A DNA stretch of 64,000 nucleotides from Alloscardovia omnicolens DSM 21503 (GTDB taxonomy: Bacteria > Actinomycetota > Actinomycetes > Actinomycetales > Bifidobacteriaceae), in assembly GCF_000420505.1 (NCBI RefSeq), contig NZ_ATVB01000001.1, forward strand, positions 124,001 to 188,000, given 5' to 3'. Positions within the stretch are counted from its first letter, which is position 1. Each line of letters begins with the position of its first letter. Under the pieces are notes generated by a model. The model saw nothing but the letters and a program-made list of their open reading frames with translations. It made no database searches and had not been told where the DNA came from. Of this stretch, positions 1 to 9,441 are shown one piece after another. The position numbers and the translations under genes are program-made.

Positions 1-1
1 T

Positions 2-718
2 GACAGTTTTATTTTGGGTTTTGATACGGAAACAACAGGCACTATATCTGGTAAGGATTCTATTGTGTCTGCTTCACTTGTTTTGCGTTATCCTCATAAA
101 GATTTCACGAGCGACGTAACGCAATCATGGGTTATTAATCCTCGTATGCCTATGCATCCTGCTGCTAGCCGCGTGAATGGTTTTACTGATGAATTTTTAG
201 CTACTCACGGCGCTGATCAGGTGGACAGTATTCATGAGATAAGCGATATTATTATTGCTGCTCAGTTAAGAAATATTCCTGTGTTAGCCTATAACGCTCC
301 GTTTGATATTGCTATGCTTAACGGCGATATGCATAAGATTGGTTTAGCTGATGTCACTACTGAGCTGCGCGACCGTGATACCGAAAACTTTTTAACGCAT
401 ACTCAAAGAGAACTTCTTGTGCTCGATCCTTTGGTTATTGATCGTGCTGTAAGTCATCGACCAGGTCCTCGTAAGCTGATTGATACCACACAATATTATG
501 GTGTGTATCCTCATGGTGATTTTCATACTGCTTTGGCCGATACAGTGGCTACTGTTGATGTAATGCGTGAGATTATTCGTTTGCATGATGATATTGCTTC
601 TTTAGAGCTTACAGACCTTATGCCTCGGCAGCGTTTTTGGTATGAACAGTGGCAAACAAGTTTTAATGAGTATTTACGTTCGAAAAATCGTCCGCAGATT
701 AAAGGAAGTTGGTTATAA
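2..718 (+). CDS. DnaQ-like 3'-5' exonuclease (5' end outside window)
   Basis: This is an RNase T/DEDD-type exonuclease like the epsilon proofreading subunit of DNA polymerase III. The reading frame is open to the left edge, so the true start lies outside the window, and the TTG at base 14 is internal because motif I follows at once. Motif I is FDTETTG, with the metal-binding Asp and Glu. Motif II is NAPFDIAML, with its Asp. Motif III is HTALADTVAT, the HxAxxD form of DEDDh nucleases. The last ~40 residues hold no motif I recognise. The stop codon abuts the ATG of the MurE gene, so the two are probably co-transcribed. The family is clear, but whether this is the replicative epsilon subunit or a stand-alone nuclease cannot be told here. 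Confidence 0.85.
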   Translation, partial: DSFILGFDTETTGTISGKDSIVSASLVLRYPHKDFTSDVTQSWVINPRMPMHPAASRVNGFTDEFLATHGADQVDSIHEISDIIIAAQLRNIPVLAYNAPFDIAMLNGDMHKIGLADVTTELRDRDTENFLTHTQRELLVLDPLVIDRAVSHRPGPRKLIDTTQYYGVYPHGDFHTALADTVATVDVMREIIRLHDDIASLELTDLMPRQRFWYEQWQTSFNEYLRSKNRPQIKGSWL

Positions 719-2161
719 ATGGCTCAGATTACTCTGGCACGTGCTGCTGAGGTATTAGACGAGTATGGATTATTGCGTACTTCTGTCAGTTCAGATGTTC
801 GAACCTTTGATCATATGACCTATGCGAGCAATGAGGTTACCGACTCTACTCTGCTTGTTTGTAAAGGCGCTTTTAAGGATGATTATATGCGCGACGCTGT
901 TTCGCGCGGTGTACAATGGTATGTTTCTGACCACGAGTTTAGCGCTGATGTGGCAGGGTCAGCCCGCGGTTTGATTGTGTCAGATACTCGCAAAGCTTTA
1001 GCTGTTTTAGCGCAAGAGTTTTATGGTCATCCTGACCGTGAGCTTTTTACTGTAGGTATTACGGGTACGAAGGGCAAAAGCACCACTGTATATTTTGCGC
1101 ATGCCATTTTGAATGATTATTTTGCCCATAAAACTGCGTTGATTTCCTCTGTAGATAATTGCACAGATGGCGTGACCTATGTGGAGTCCGATTTAACAAC
1201 TCCTGAATCTTTAGACTTATATCGTATGCTGCGCGAAGCTGTAGATAATGGTTTAACACATGCTGTTATTGAGGTATCGTCTCAGGCATATAAAGTAGAC
1301 CGCGTTTTTAACCTGCATTTTAACGTGGGCGCGTTCTTAAATATTTTCCCTGATCATATTAGCCCTCTAGAGCATCCAAGTTTCGACGATTATTTCAAAT
1401 GCAAGCGTCAAATTATTCGTCATAGTGACGCTATGGTATTTGGTAGCGCTATTGAACATCGCGATGTGATTGATGCAGATCTTGCTCACGCCGGCATTCC
1501 AGCGTATTTCGTGGATGCAAGTATTCTTGACCGTTCGGGTATTCATTTAGATATGCCTGGCGAGTTTAATTATGATAATGCAGCAGTAGCGGTAAAAATC
1601 GCTGAACTTGCTGGCGTTCCATCTACCAGTTCAAGCGTCGAAGCAGTCAACCATGTGCGCATCTCTGGGCGTATGGAAGTTTTCCGGGGAACACACGAGA
1701 ATGATTCCAACGTCATTGCTGTGGTTGATTATGCTCATAACGGCATTAGCGTTACCACTCTTTTAGATTACGTAGATTCAGCTTATGGTCACGAACATCC
1801 ACATATTACTCTCGTTACAGGAAGCGCCGGCGATAAAGCAATTAACCGACGCATAGACATTGTGAAAGCAGCTGAAAACCGTATTAACCGTTTTATTTTC
1901 ACCACAGAAGATACGAATACGGAAAGTATTGAAGATATTTGCCGTCATATGAATGAAGCAGTAAGTAACGAGCACGTGCAACACGAGATTATTCTTGACC
2001 GCACGACCGCTCTTGAAACTGCTGTGCGCGATGCCTCTCTTCAACCAGGTTTAGCTATAGTTTTGGCTATTGGTAAGGGTGATGAACGCTGGATTAAAGT
2101 GCATAACAAGCACGTTCCTTTTGAAGGTGACGATAAGATTATTCAGCGTTTGCTCGGTTAA
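719..2161 (+). CDS. murE: UDP-MurNAc-tripeptide synthetase MurE, lysine-type
   Basis: This cytoplasmic Mur ligase adds the third stem-peptide residue to UDP-MurNAc-L-Ala-D-Glu using ATP. The 480 residues carry an N-terminal Mur domain, the P-loop GITGTKGKSTT (113-123), TTPESLDLYRML (160-171), the EVSSQAYKVDRV block (185-196), the YFKCKR segment with the lysine region usually carbamylated (225-230), and a C-terminal domain with DYAHN (337-341). Where DAP-adding enzymes have DNPR, this one has DTNT (398-401) with no arginine, which argues for Lys or Orn rather than meso-DAP, as expected for bifidobacterial peptidoglycan. The gene sits directly after the exonuclease and outside the dcw cluster, whose murE slot (47358-48329) holds a degenerate paralogue. 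This is therefore probably the working MurE. Confidence 0.88.
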   Translation: MAQITLARAAEVLDEYGLLRTSVSSDVRTFDHMTYASNEVTDSTLLVCKGAFKDDYMRDAVSRGVQWYVSDHEFSADVAGSARGLIVSDTRKALAVLAQEFYGHPDRELFTVGITGTKGKSTTVYFAHAILNDYFAHKTALISSVDNCTDGVTYVESDLTTPESLDLYRMLREAVDNGLTHAVIEVSSQAYKVDRVFNLHFNVGAFLNIFPDHISPLEHPSFDDYFKCKRQIIRHSDAMVFGSAIEHRDVIDADLAHAGIPAYFVDASILDRSGIHLDMPGEFNYDNAAVAVKIAELAGVPSTSSSVEAVNHVRISGRMEVFRGTHENDSNVIAVVDYAHNGISVTTLLDYVDSAYGHEHPHITLVTGSAGDKAINRRIDIVKAAENRINRFIFTTEDTNTESIEDICRHMNEAVSNEHVQHEIILDRTTALETAVRDASLQPGLAIVLAIGKGDERWIKVHNKHVPFEGDDKIIQRLLG

Positions 2162-2188
2162 GAGCTCAACGCATATTCAGCGGTAGAT

Positions 2189-2221
2189 AGTGGTTCTGGC
2201 ACACAGGTTGCCAGAACCACT
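2189..2221. terminator. Bidirectional hairpin between murE and smc
   Basis: A perfect 13-bp stem (2189-2201 with 2209-2221) closes a 7-nt loop between the convergent murE and smc genes. The smc stop codon begins inside the right arm. There is no long T run on either side, so it is a probable but not canonical terminator. Confidence 0.65.
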
Positions 2222-5200
2222 AATCATTGACAGCGCTACCCTGCGTCAGTTTTTGAGAAATAACCGCAGTCACCCCATCAGAACGCATGGTTACACCGTA
2301 CAACACATCGGCAATGCTCATCGTGCGCTGCTGGTGTGTAATCACAATAATCTGAGCATGCTCTCGCAAAGTGTTTATCACGTTCAGTAATCTCGTCAGG
2401 TTCACGTCATCCAAAGCAGCCTCTACCTCATCCATAATGTAGAATGGGCTAGGACGCGCAGTGAAAATCGCAAATAACAGTGCCAAAGCGGTTAAACTTC
2501 TCTCCCCACCTGAGAGTAAAGATAATTGCTTCACGCGCTTTCCTGCTGGGCTGGCTTCAACAACCACGCCCGTCGTCAAAATATCATCAGGATTATCTAA
2601 ACGTAAACGTCCTTTACCCCCAGGGAAAAGCTGAGCGAAAACTGTTTGAAACGCTGCAGCAGTATCCTCGTAGGCGCTACGGAACACCTCAATCATCGTC
2701 GTATCAAGTTCTTTAATCAAACCCAATAAATCATCGCGTGAGGTAACCACATCATGCCGCTGCTTAGACAAATAGCTATGACGAGCCTCTAAAGCATCAA
2801 ACTCTTCAGTAGCCAAAGGATTAACCTTTCCTAACGCCACCAAATCACGCCGTGCTTTATCGAGCTTCTTCTGCTCGCGTTCGCGATCATACTGCTGCGT
2901 CTTAAAGCCCTCGTCCTCATTATCAGGGTTGAGCAAAATCAGTTGACCAGCATCATCAAAAACTGGAACAGACACCTGCGGACCATAGTTTTCAATCAGC
3001 GAATCAACGGTTGACCCCACTTCATCCACAATACGTTGGGTCAGCTGCCCCCATTGAGTTGCAATGCGTTCTCGCACAACGTCGGCATCATGCTCCATCT
3101 GCGTCAGCTTAGCCACCACCGGCTCCTGCTCATTACGTAACTTGCGCAAAGCCGACAGTTCCTTATCATGCTCACTCGCCTGCTGCTGAATCTGCTCACG
3201 TTTCTTCACCGCACGCTGCACATGCGCATTCAGTTCCTCAGCTGCTGCCTGCGCCTTACCTTGAATACTCGCAGCAGCCTGCGCCTTAAGCTCCAGCTGA
3301 GCATTGCGCTGCTCAATTTTCTCACGCCGCTGTGCCGCCTGTTGCGCTTGAGACCGCAGCAAAGTAATTTGCCGTTCCAAAGATTGCGCATGCGAGGTCG
3401 CATTATTCCATTCCACACGAGCGGTTACTTCGTCATTGCGAGCGGTGTTCAGCGAGGAATCGAGTTCGTGTTCGCGCTGCACAGTAGATTCCATATCCGC
3501 ATGCGCATCGTCCGCATGTTCAACAGCCTCCAACTGTTTGCGAAGATCAAACAATGTGGCCGTATGCGACTGTTTTTCAGCACTAATATCAGCTATCTGA
3601 TTGTCAATTTGCGCAATACGGCGCGTTAAACTCTCCACACTATTACGTGCCGCCGTAATATCGTTCTCACGCTGCTGCATACGCACACGATTCTCAGTAA
3701 TCTGCGTATTCGCCACCTGCAGATGCGCACGCGCGGCATCAAAACGCTCATCAATCTGAATCTTATCTGCACATAACTGTTGCTTTTTGAGCGCATCGCT
3801 CTCCACCTGCGCTAAAGCTTTATCTCGGCGAGCAGTCAAACTTAAATCGCTTGGCGTGCGCGACGTGCCTCCCACAGCACCCACAGCACTAAAAGTCTCG
3901 CCGTGTTCAGTCATAACTGTTACAAAACGACCAGATTCAACGAGTTTTTCTGCCTCATCAACATCATGCGCTAAACCAACATCGTTTAACAGCATCTGCA
4001 CAGAACGAACCACTCCCTGAGCAATATCTTCACGCTCAGTTCCGCGCAGTGAAGGATTAATACCAACAGCATGAGCAGCACTTGCTTCGTCTCCAGCCAC
4101 CCCATTAGCTCCAGCCGCACCCTCGACCCTAGACGCAGTCTTAGACGCGTACTCAGACGCTGCGAGCGGATTCATTACCACTGCCCGACCCATTTTTTCC
4201 TCGCGCGCTACACGCAGTAAAACAGAACGTTCAGAAGCATCAGGAATAATCACCGCATTAGCAAATGGTCCCAACGCTTTCGCAATGGCTTCTTCCCACC
4301 CCTCACGAAGAGAAATATAGTCGGCCAAATTGCCTGCAGTTGTTACGCTACTGCGTTCCACATCACCAGAAGAACTGCGAGCTTCTAAAGTATCGTTGAG
4401 CGCATCTGCCTTCGCTTGCAAAGAAATAATGGCATTATCTACGTCACGAATCTGAGAGTCAATCTTCTCATGCTCTGAGCGTGCAAGTTCGAGAGCGTTC
4501 TGAGCCTGAGCTTTTATGTCCTCAAGATTATCCTGCTGATTATCTGCATCTTGCTGTAGCTCATCTAAACGTGCACGCGCTTGCTGAGCAGAAGCAGTAT
4601 ATTCGTTTTTCTGGTGCTCTAAATCCTCAACACGCTGCGACATACCTTGGATATGCGCTTCTTGACGCGCTATAGTTTCGCGCAGTTTCGCTTTATGCGC
4701 CTCTTGTTCCTGAGCAGACGCACGAAGCTGCGTAATAATCTGACGCAGAGCAGCTAATTCCTGCTCAATTCCTGCGCGATGTTGCGTTTTATTATCGAAA
4801 GATAAACGCGCTTCATCAGCCTGTTTTTTTGCCGACTGTAACTGAGATGACAGTTCGTCGGCACGAGCCGTCAGCAGCTGCGGATCGTCACCTCCAATAG
4901 AGGAGATCTGCGAGCGCCATGATTTTTCTCTCTCGCCTGCTAAAGCTGCCAGTGAGCGTAAACGTTCTTGCAGACCGGCAAGAGAATGATATGTTTGATT
5001 GATTGCGTTAATAGCAGGACTTGTTTTACTGCTATCTGCTTCAAGACGCTCGATGTTCAGCTTGGTCGAGGTGAGTTTGTGTTGAGCAGTCAGTAGTTTT
5101 TCGCGCGTTGTAGCTAATTCATGACGCACGTTATCTCGTTGCTGCATAAGTGATTGAGCCTCATCCGCTAACAGTCTGCTGGTAGCATCGCGAATAATGA

Positions 5201-5858
5201 CTTGAATACTGTCTGCACGACGGCTTACACGCGCTTGACGGCGAAGAGGACCTAACTGACGCTGAATTTCAGTGAGTAAATCGTCTAAACGGTTTACGTT
5301 CTCTTGTGTTGATTGAAGTTTGCGTAAAGCACGCTCTTTCCTTTTGCGATGTTTGAGAATGCCCGCAGCTTCTTCAATAAAAGCGCGGTTATCTGCAGGA
5401 GTGGCTTTAAGGATGGAATCTAATCTCCCCTGCCCTACAACTACATGCATATGAGCGCCTAATCCTGTATCTGATAAGAGCTCTTGCACGTCTAGCAGAC
5501 GCACTGGGGAACCATTAATAGCATATTCTGAGCCGCCGTTGCGGAAAATAGTGCGGCTAATTGTTACCTCAGAATAATCAATATCGAGTGTTTTGTCGGT
5601 ATTATCAATGGTTAAACTCACTTGAGCACGCCCCAAAGGAGCGCGCGTGGAGGTTCCGGCAAAGATAACATCTTCCATGGAACTTCCTCGCAGGCTTTTA
5701 GCTCCCTGCTCACCCATAACCCACGACAAAGCATCCACCACATTAGATTTTCCTGAACCATTCGGCCCGACAATAGCGGTAACGCCTGGTTGGAATCTCA
5801 ATGTGGTGGCATTAGCAAAAGACTTAAAGCCGCGGATGGTGAGTTCTTTAACATACAT
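2220..5858 (-). CDS. smc: Chromosome segregation ATPase SMC
   Basis: SMC is the ATPase core of condensin; it dimerises through a hinge and organises and segregates the chromosome with ScpA/ScpB. At 1212 residues the length is normal. The N-terminal head has the Walker A motif GPNGSGKSNVVDALSW (about 32-47). Two long Gln/Glu/Ala/Arg-rich coiled coils follow (about 170-500 and 690-1000), separated by the hinge (about 510-680). The C-terminal head has the signature LSGGERSLTALALL (about 1115) and Walker B FYIMDEVEAALDD (about 1140). The hinge contains an Ala/Gly-rich stretch (roughly 570-610) that looks like a loop insertion. The gene starts 11 bp after the folC stop and is probably co-transcribed with it. 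Confidence 0.96.
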   Translation of the reverse strand: MYVKELTIRGFKSFANATTLRFQPGVTAIVGPNGSGKSNVVDALSWVMGEQGAKSLRGSSMEDVIFAGTSTRAPLGRAQVSLTIDNTDKTLDIDYSEVTISRTIFRNGGSEYAINGSPVRLLDVQELLSDTGLGAHMHVVVGQGRLDSILKATPADNRAFIEEAAGILKHRKRKERALRKLQSTQENVNRLDDLLTEIQRQLGPLRRQARVSRRADSIQVIIRDATSRLLADEAQSLMQQRDNVRHELATTREKLLTAQHKLTSTKLNIERLEADSSKTSPAINAINQTYHSLAGLQERLRSLAALAGEREKSWRSQISSIGGDDPQLLTARADELSSQLQSAKKQADEARLSFDNKTQHRAGIEQELAALRQIITQLRASAQEQEAHKAKLRETIARQEAHIQGMSQRVEDLEHQKNEYTASAQQARARLDELQQDADNQQDNLEDIKAQAQNALELARSEHEKIDSQIRDVDNAIISLQAKADALNDTLEARSSSGDVERSSVTTAGNLADYISLREGWEEAIAKALGPFANAVIIPDASERSVLLRVAREEKMGRAVVMNPLAASEYASKTASRVEGAAGANGVAGDEASAAHAVGINPSLRGTEREDIAQGVVRSVQMLLNDVGLAHDVDEAEKLVESGRFVTVMTEHGETFSAVGAVGGTSRTPSDLSLTARRDKALAQVESDALKKQQLCADKIQIDERFDAARAHLQVANTQITENRVRMQQRENDITAARNSVESLTRRIAQIDNQIADISAEKQSHTATLFDLRKQLEAVEHADDAHADMESTVQREHELDSSLNTARNDEVTARVEWNNATSHAQSLERQITLLRSQAQQAAQRREKIEQRNAQLELKAQAAASIQGKAQAAAEELNAHVQRAVKKREQIQQQASEHDKELSALRKLRNEQEPVVAKLTQMEHDADVVRERIATQWGQLTQRIVDEVGSTVDSLIENYGPQVSVPVFDDAGQLILLNPDNEDEGFKTQQYDREREQKKLDKARRDLVALGKVNPLATEEFDALEARHSYLSKQRHDVVTSRDDLLGLIKELDTTMIEVFRSAYEDTAAAFQTVFAQLFPGGKGRLRLDNPDDILTTGVVVEASPAGKRVKQLSLLSGGERSLTALALLFAIFTARPSPFYIMDEVEAALDDVNLTRLLNVINTLREHAQIIVITHQQRTMSIADVLYGVTMRSDGVTAVISQKLTQGSAVND

Positions 5859-5869
5859 AAGGAATCGAA

Positions 5870-7336
5870 CTAATCCTGCTCATCGTCATGAGAAAAGTCG
5901 GTATCTACGCCTGCTGCACGATCTTCTTTCGTATTTTTCAGCTCGGCATTGTGACGCTCTTTTAGCAGAATGCGCGCATCACCAGCTGTAACAAAACTAC
6001 CGAAAATAACCACGCCGTGTCCTAAACCAATACCAAGTTCATCGTTAGCATCCACCTCATCAACAGCGGTTTGAATGGCATCTGGCATAGTATCTGCACG
6101 CAGCACACGGTCTTCACCAAACACAGACACAGCAATCTTTTCAAGCTCATCCACAGGCATAACACGGTTAGTCCACGAATTCTGGGTAACCACAACTTTC
6201 GATAAAATCGGCTCCATAATGCCCAGAACTGTTTCAACTTCCTTATCTTTCATCATGGAAACGACGCCCACTAAATCAGTAAAAGAGAAGTTTTCTTCTA
6301 AAGCCGCACGCAAAGCGTTTACTGCGTTCTCGTTATGACCGCCGTCAATAATAATAGTTGGAGAATGACGGATTACTTCAATACGTCCAGGAACTTTTAC
6401 CGCAGATAAAGCCTGAGCAACAACATCGGCATCTAATTGACCAGCTACAGGAATAACTACTTCCGCCGCACACAATGCCGCCAACGCATTATGAGCCTGA
6501 TGCTCACCAAACATCGAAACTGGAATGTGCTCATACACTCCCTGCGGAGTACGCAACGTAACCATCTGACCGCCCACTGCAGCCGCACGCGAACTCACCT
6601 CAGCTTCCACACCGTCGCGCACGAATGCCTGCACGCCAACCTCACGCGCGTAATCTTCTAACAAAGCGGGAATCTGTTCATGCGGTTGTGGCCCAATAAT
6701 AACCGTAGAAGTTGGCTTCATAATACCCGCTTTTTCGCCGGCAATCTGTTCAATGGTGTCACCCAGCCATTGCATATGATCCATATCTACAGGACCAATA
6801 ATCGAGGCATCACCATCGAGAACGTTTGTGGCATCCCAGCGGCCACCCATACCAACTTCCACAATTGCAACATCCACAGGAGAATCTGCGAAAGTCCAGA
6901 TAGCCATAGTGGTGAGAACTTCAAAGAAGCTCATGCAAGGACCACCCTGCTCAAGACTTTCGCAATCTACCATCTCCACGAAATCCTTGACCTGCAGCCA
7001 CATATCAATAAAACGCTCATCAGAAATCGGCTGACCGTCCACGCAAATACGCTCGGTTACCTTCTCCACATGAGGTGATGTATACAAGCCTGTACGCAGA
7101 CCATAAGCGCGGCAAATCGCCTCTGCCATGCGCGCTGTAGAGCCTTTACCATTCGTACCCGTAACATGAATAACTTTGAAGGATTGCGCAGGCTGGCCAA
7201 GATAATCCATCACCTTTTGCATGCGCTCAAGACTAGGATCGAAATCATGCTCTGGTGCGCGCATCATGATTTCACGATAGACATCCGCTAAACTTAAGTT
7301 TTCTACTTCAGGTACTTCATACGACATAGGCCACAT
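5870..7336 (-). CDS. folC: Folylpolyglutamate synthase / dihydrofolate synthase FolC
   Basis: FolC is a Mur-ligase-fold enzyme that adds glutamate to dihydropteroate and/or folates with ATP. The 488 residues contain the P-loop HVTGTNGKGSTARM (about 56-69), the family block GLYTSPHVEKVTERI, the VGMGGRWDATNVL segment and the central GPVDMDHMQWLG, all typical of FolC. The C-terminal glutamate-ligase domain contains DGGHNENA. The C-terminal tail is charged and carries no motif. An in-frame ATG three codons downstream is an equally possible start, as neither has a convincing ribosome-binding site. It lies upstream of smc in the same direction. Confidence 0.93.
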   Translation of the reverse strand: MWPMSYEVPEVENLSLADVYREIMMRAPEHDFDPSLERMQKVMDYLGQPAQSFKVIHVTGTNGKGSTARMAEAICRAYGLRTGLYTSPHVEKVTERICVDGQPISDERFIDMWLQVKDFVEMVDCESLEQGGPCMSFFEVLTTMAIWTFADSPVDVAIVEVGMGGRWDATNVLDGDASIIGPVDMDHMQWLGDTIEQIAGEKAGIMKPTSTVIIGPQPHEQIPALLEDYAREVGVQAFVRDGVEAEVSSRAAAVGGQMVTLRTPQGVYEHIPVSMFGEHQAHNALAALCAAEVVIPVAGQLDADVVAQALSAVKVPGRIEVIRHSPTIIIDGGHNENAVNALRAALEENFSFTDLVGVVSMMKDKEVETVLGIMEPILSKVVVTQNSWTNRVMPVDELEKIAVSVFGEDRVLRADTMPDAIQTAVDEVDANDELGIGLGHGVVIFGSFVTAGDARILLKERHNAELKNTKEDRAAGVDTDFSHDDEQD

Positions 7337-7464
7337 TTTATGCGGTATTGCGGACGGTGAGTGCGTGGTTGGAGGCGCGATAGAGCGCAGCTGAGGCTTG
7401 CACGAAGATCTTGATTGGAGGTTTGGTAGTGCGGTTTGGTGTGTTCTTACCCCTTCGCCTCTCG

Positions 7465-7550
7465 CTTAACCGTTTCACGCACCTCTTATGCCAGTTTTAT
7501 GCACAAAAATGGCTTCACAAGTGGCATATTGGATGTATGAATCGGTTAAG
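7465..7550 (+). repeat. Dispersed ~85-bp palindromic element, copy 1
   Basis: It begins CTTAACCGTTTCACGCACC and ends GATGTATGAATCGGTTAAG. The two ~29-bp ends are imperfect inverted repeats of each other, and the core reads TATGCCAGTTTT, then AAAAATGGCTTCA, then TGGCATA. The same layout occurs at 12609-12691 (inverted), 28551-28633 and 63610-63696, always between genes. Confidence 0.8.
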
Positions 7551-7719
7551 CTGCAGGAGGACAGTTCGAGCAGCACCCAGAACTGCCTACGGACTCCCCA
7601 AGAACCGCCCATCCCCCTACACAACCCGCCTCCCCACTGATGCAATTAACCGCAACCCTCCATCCCATCTATGTGACCCCTGTCATATGAGCGCTCTAGA
7701 GTAGAGCTAAGCACATGAA

Positions 7720-7748
7720 TTGACCTCGGTTCTGCCGAGTCTCAATAT
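7720..7748 (+). promoter_or_regulatory. Possible promoter of the aminopeptidase gene
   Basis: TTGACC (7720-7725) and CAATAT (7743-7748) are separated by 17 bp, about 55 bp before the start codon. The -10 is weak, so this is only a candidate. Confidence 0.35.
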
Positions 7749-7804
7749 GTACTAGTTCTCAACATGTAACAGAGTTTTCCATACTTCGCTAAGGAGCATA
7801 CTTT

Positions 7805-9385
7805 ATGGTGTCTGTAAATGATCAAGCGCCTGAAACTCGCGCTGAAGCTGATGCTGCGGATTCTATGGCAGATCGCAAGCATAATCGCACTTTGCGCCCT
7901 GAATCCACGACATTTTCTGACTTTATGCTGTCCGGATGGGGCGATGAAAATGCGAATGTACAGCCTTTAGAGTCAAGTAAGTATATTCAGTCACGTTTAA
8001 CTGCCCTCGGTGAGCGTTTCCCTGGTGAGCGTTTGGTGATTCCTGCTGGTCAGGCAAAAGTTCGTAACGATGATTGCGATTACGCTTTCCGCCCAGATAG
8101 TGCTTTTGCTTACTACACTGGTTTAGGTCAAGATTATGAGGCAGGCGCGGTCCTCGTTCTCAATCCTGTGGCTGAAGGTAGCGCTGATGCTGTTCGTGGC
8201 AAAACTCATAACGCTGTGCTCTATTTGCATCCTCGTAGCGATCAAAGCACGCAGGATTATTATCGTTCTGCAGCCTACGGTGAATATTGGGTGGGCGCTC
8301 GTCCAGGTTTGGACGGCATTAAGATAATGACTGGTTTAGATACTGCAGATATTGCAGGATTAAACGACGCTTTAGCCAAAGACGTAGGTACTGAGCAAGG
8401 CGCTATCCGTGTGCGTATTATTCGCAATATTGATGCTGAAGTCACTGCAACCGTTGACGCTATACGTCAAGCAGGCGGTTTTGATAATCCTGATGCTACC
8501 GAGTCTGACGATAACACTTTCTACGAGTTCGCTTCTACTGCTCGTATGATTAAAGATGATTTTGAAGTGCGCGAAATGCGCAAAGCAATTGCTGCCACTC
8601 ATGACGGTTTTACTCGCATGTTAGAGGCTTTACCTGCGACGCGCGGTAAAGAACGCGGCGAGCGCATTTTGGAAGGTAAGTTTAACGCTAATGCACGCGA
8701 GCAAGGAAATGCCGAGGGTTATGGCACGATTGTTGCTTCAGGTGCTCATGCTCCAACCTTGCATTGGATGCGCAATACTGGAACTATCAGCAATGGAGAG
8801 CTGTTGCTTATTGATGCAGGTGTAGAAACAGATTCGCTCTATACCGCCGATATTACGCGCACCTTCCCTGTGAGCGGTACTTTTACTCCTCTCCAACGTG
8901 AGCTCTATTCTGTGGTTTTGAAAGCTCAAAAAGCTGGTTTTGAGGCTGCTCAAGTTAGTGCTACATATTCCGATATTCATCATGCTTGCATGCGTGTTCT
9001 GGCTGAAGCTCTCCATGATTGGGGTATTTTGCCGGTAAGTGTTGAAGAATCGCTCAGCCCTGAAGGTCAGCAGCATCGCCGCTGGCATGCATGCGGTGTG
9101 GCTCATCATTTAGGATTGGATGTGCACGACTGCTCGCAAGCACGCTATGAGTCTTATCAGGGAGCACAGATTACACCTGGCATGATTTTTACTATTGAGC
9201 CAGGATTGTATTTCCGTGAGAACGACATGCTTATTCCAGAAGAATTCCGCGGCATTGGTATTCGTATTGAAGACGATGTGCTGATGACCGAGAACGGTCC
9301 TGAATGGCTTTCTCACGATATTCCTAAGGAAATTGACGACGTAGAAGCTTGGATGGCTCAGGCCGCAGCATCTGCTCGCAACTAA
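7805..9385 (+). CDS. pepP: Xaa-Pro aminopeptidase (M24B, aminopeptidase P family)
   Basis: This cytoplasmic metallopeptidase removes an N-terminal residue that precedes proline. An aminopeptidase-P N-terminal domain (about 40-200) precedes the creatinase/pita-bread catalytic domain (about 250-500). The five metal ligands are visible: Asp in LLIDAGVE, Asp in TADITRTF, His in VAHHLGLDVHD, Glu in FTIEPGLYF and Glu in GIRIEDDVL. The first ~35 residues are acidic and variable. An AAGGAG site sits 7 bp before the ATG. The gene is monocistronic, and a hairpin separates it from the convergent ROK regulator. The family is certain; the exact substrate range is not. Confidence 0.93.
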   Translation: MVSVNDQAPETRAEADAADSMADRKHNRTLRPESTTFSDFMLSGWGDENANVQPLESSKYIQSRLTALGERFPGERLVIPAGQAKVRNDDCDYAFRPDSAFAYYTGLGQDYEAGAVLVLNPVAEGSADAVRGKTHNAVLYLHPRSDQSTQDYYRSAAYGEYWVGARPGLDGIKIMTGLDTADIAGLNDALAKDVGTEQGAIRVRIIRNIDAEVTATVDAIRQAGGFDNPDATESDDNTFYEFASTARMIKDDFEVREMRKAIAATHDGFTRMLEALPATRGKERGERILEGKFNANAREQGNAEGYGTIVASGAHAPTLHWMRNTGTISNGELLLIDAGVETDSLYTADITRTFPVSGTFTPLQRELYSVVLKAQKAGFEAAQVSATYSDIHHACMRVLAEALHDWGILPVSVEESLSPEGQQHRRWHACGVAHHLGLDVHDCSQARYESYQGAQITPGMIFTIEPGLYFRENDMLIPEEFRGIGIRIEDDVLMTENGPEWLSHDIPKEIDDVEAWMAQAAASARN

Positions 9386-9403
9386 AAACCGAAAAACCAA
9401 AAT

Positions 9404-9435
9404 GATGGGGAGAGTTCACAAGAGCTCTCCCCATC
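9404..9435. terminator. Bidirectional terminator between pepP and the ROK regulator
   Basis: A perfect 11-bp stem GATGGGGAGAG (9404-9414) pairs with 9425-9435 around a 10-nt loop, between two convergent genes. Confidence 0.75.
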
Positions 9436-9441
9436 CTCATA

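Larger units (their letters stand above)
7337..7804. other. Intergenic region folC-pepP
   Basis: This is the divergent spacer between folC (minus) and the aminopeptidase gene (plus). It holds one copy of the dispersed palindromic element (7465-7550) and a possible promoter for the aminopeptidase (7720-7748). The C-rich stretch 7560-7680 shows nothing that I recognise, and the open frame across it looks non-coding. Confidence 0.6.

Noticed and set aside
7411-7704. Plus-strand open frame in the folC-pepP spacer
   Set aside because: It runs through the palindromic element and a C-rich stretch and has no homology signs.
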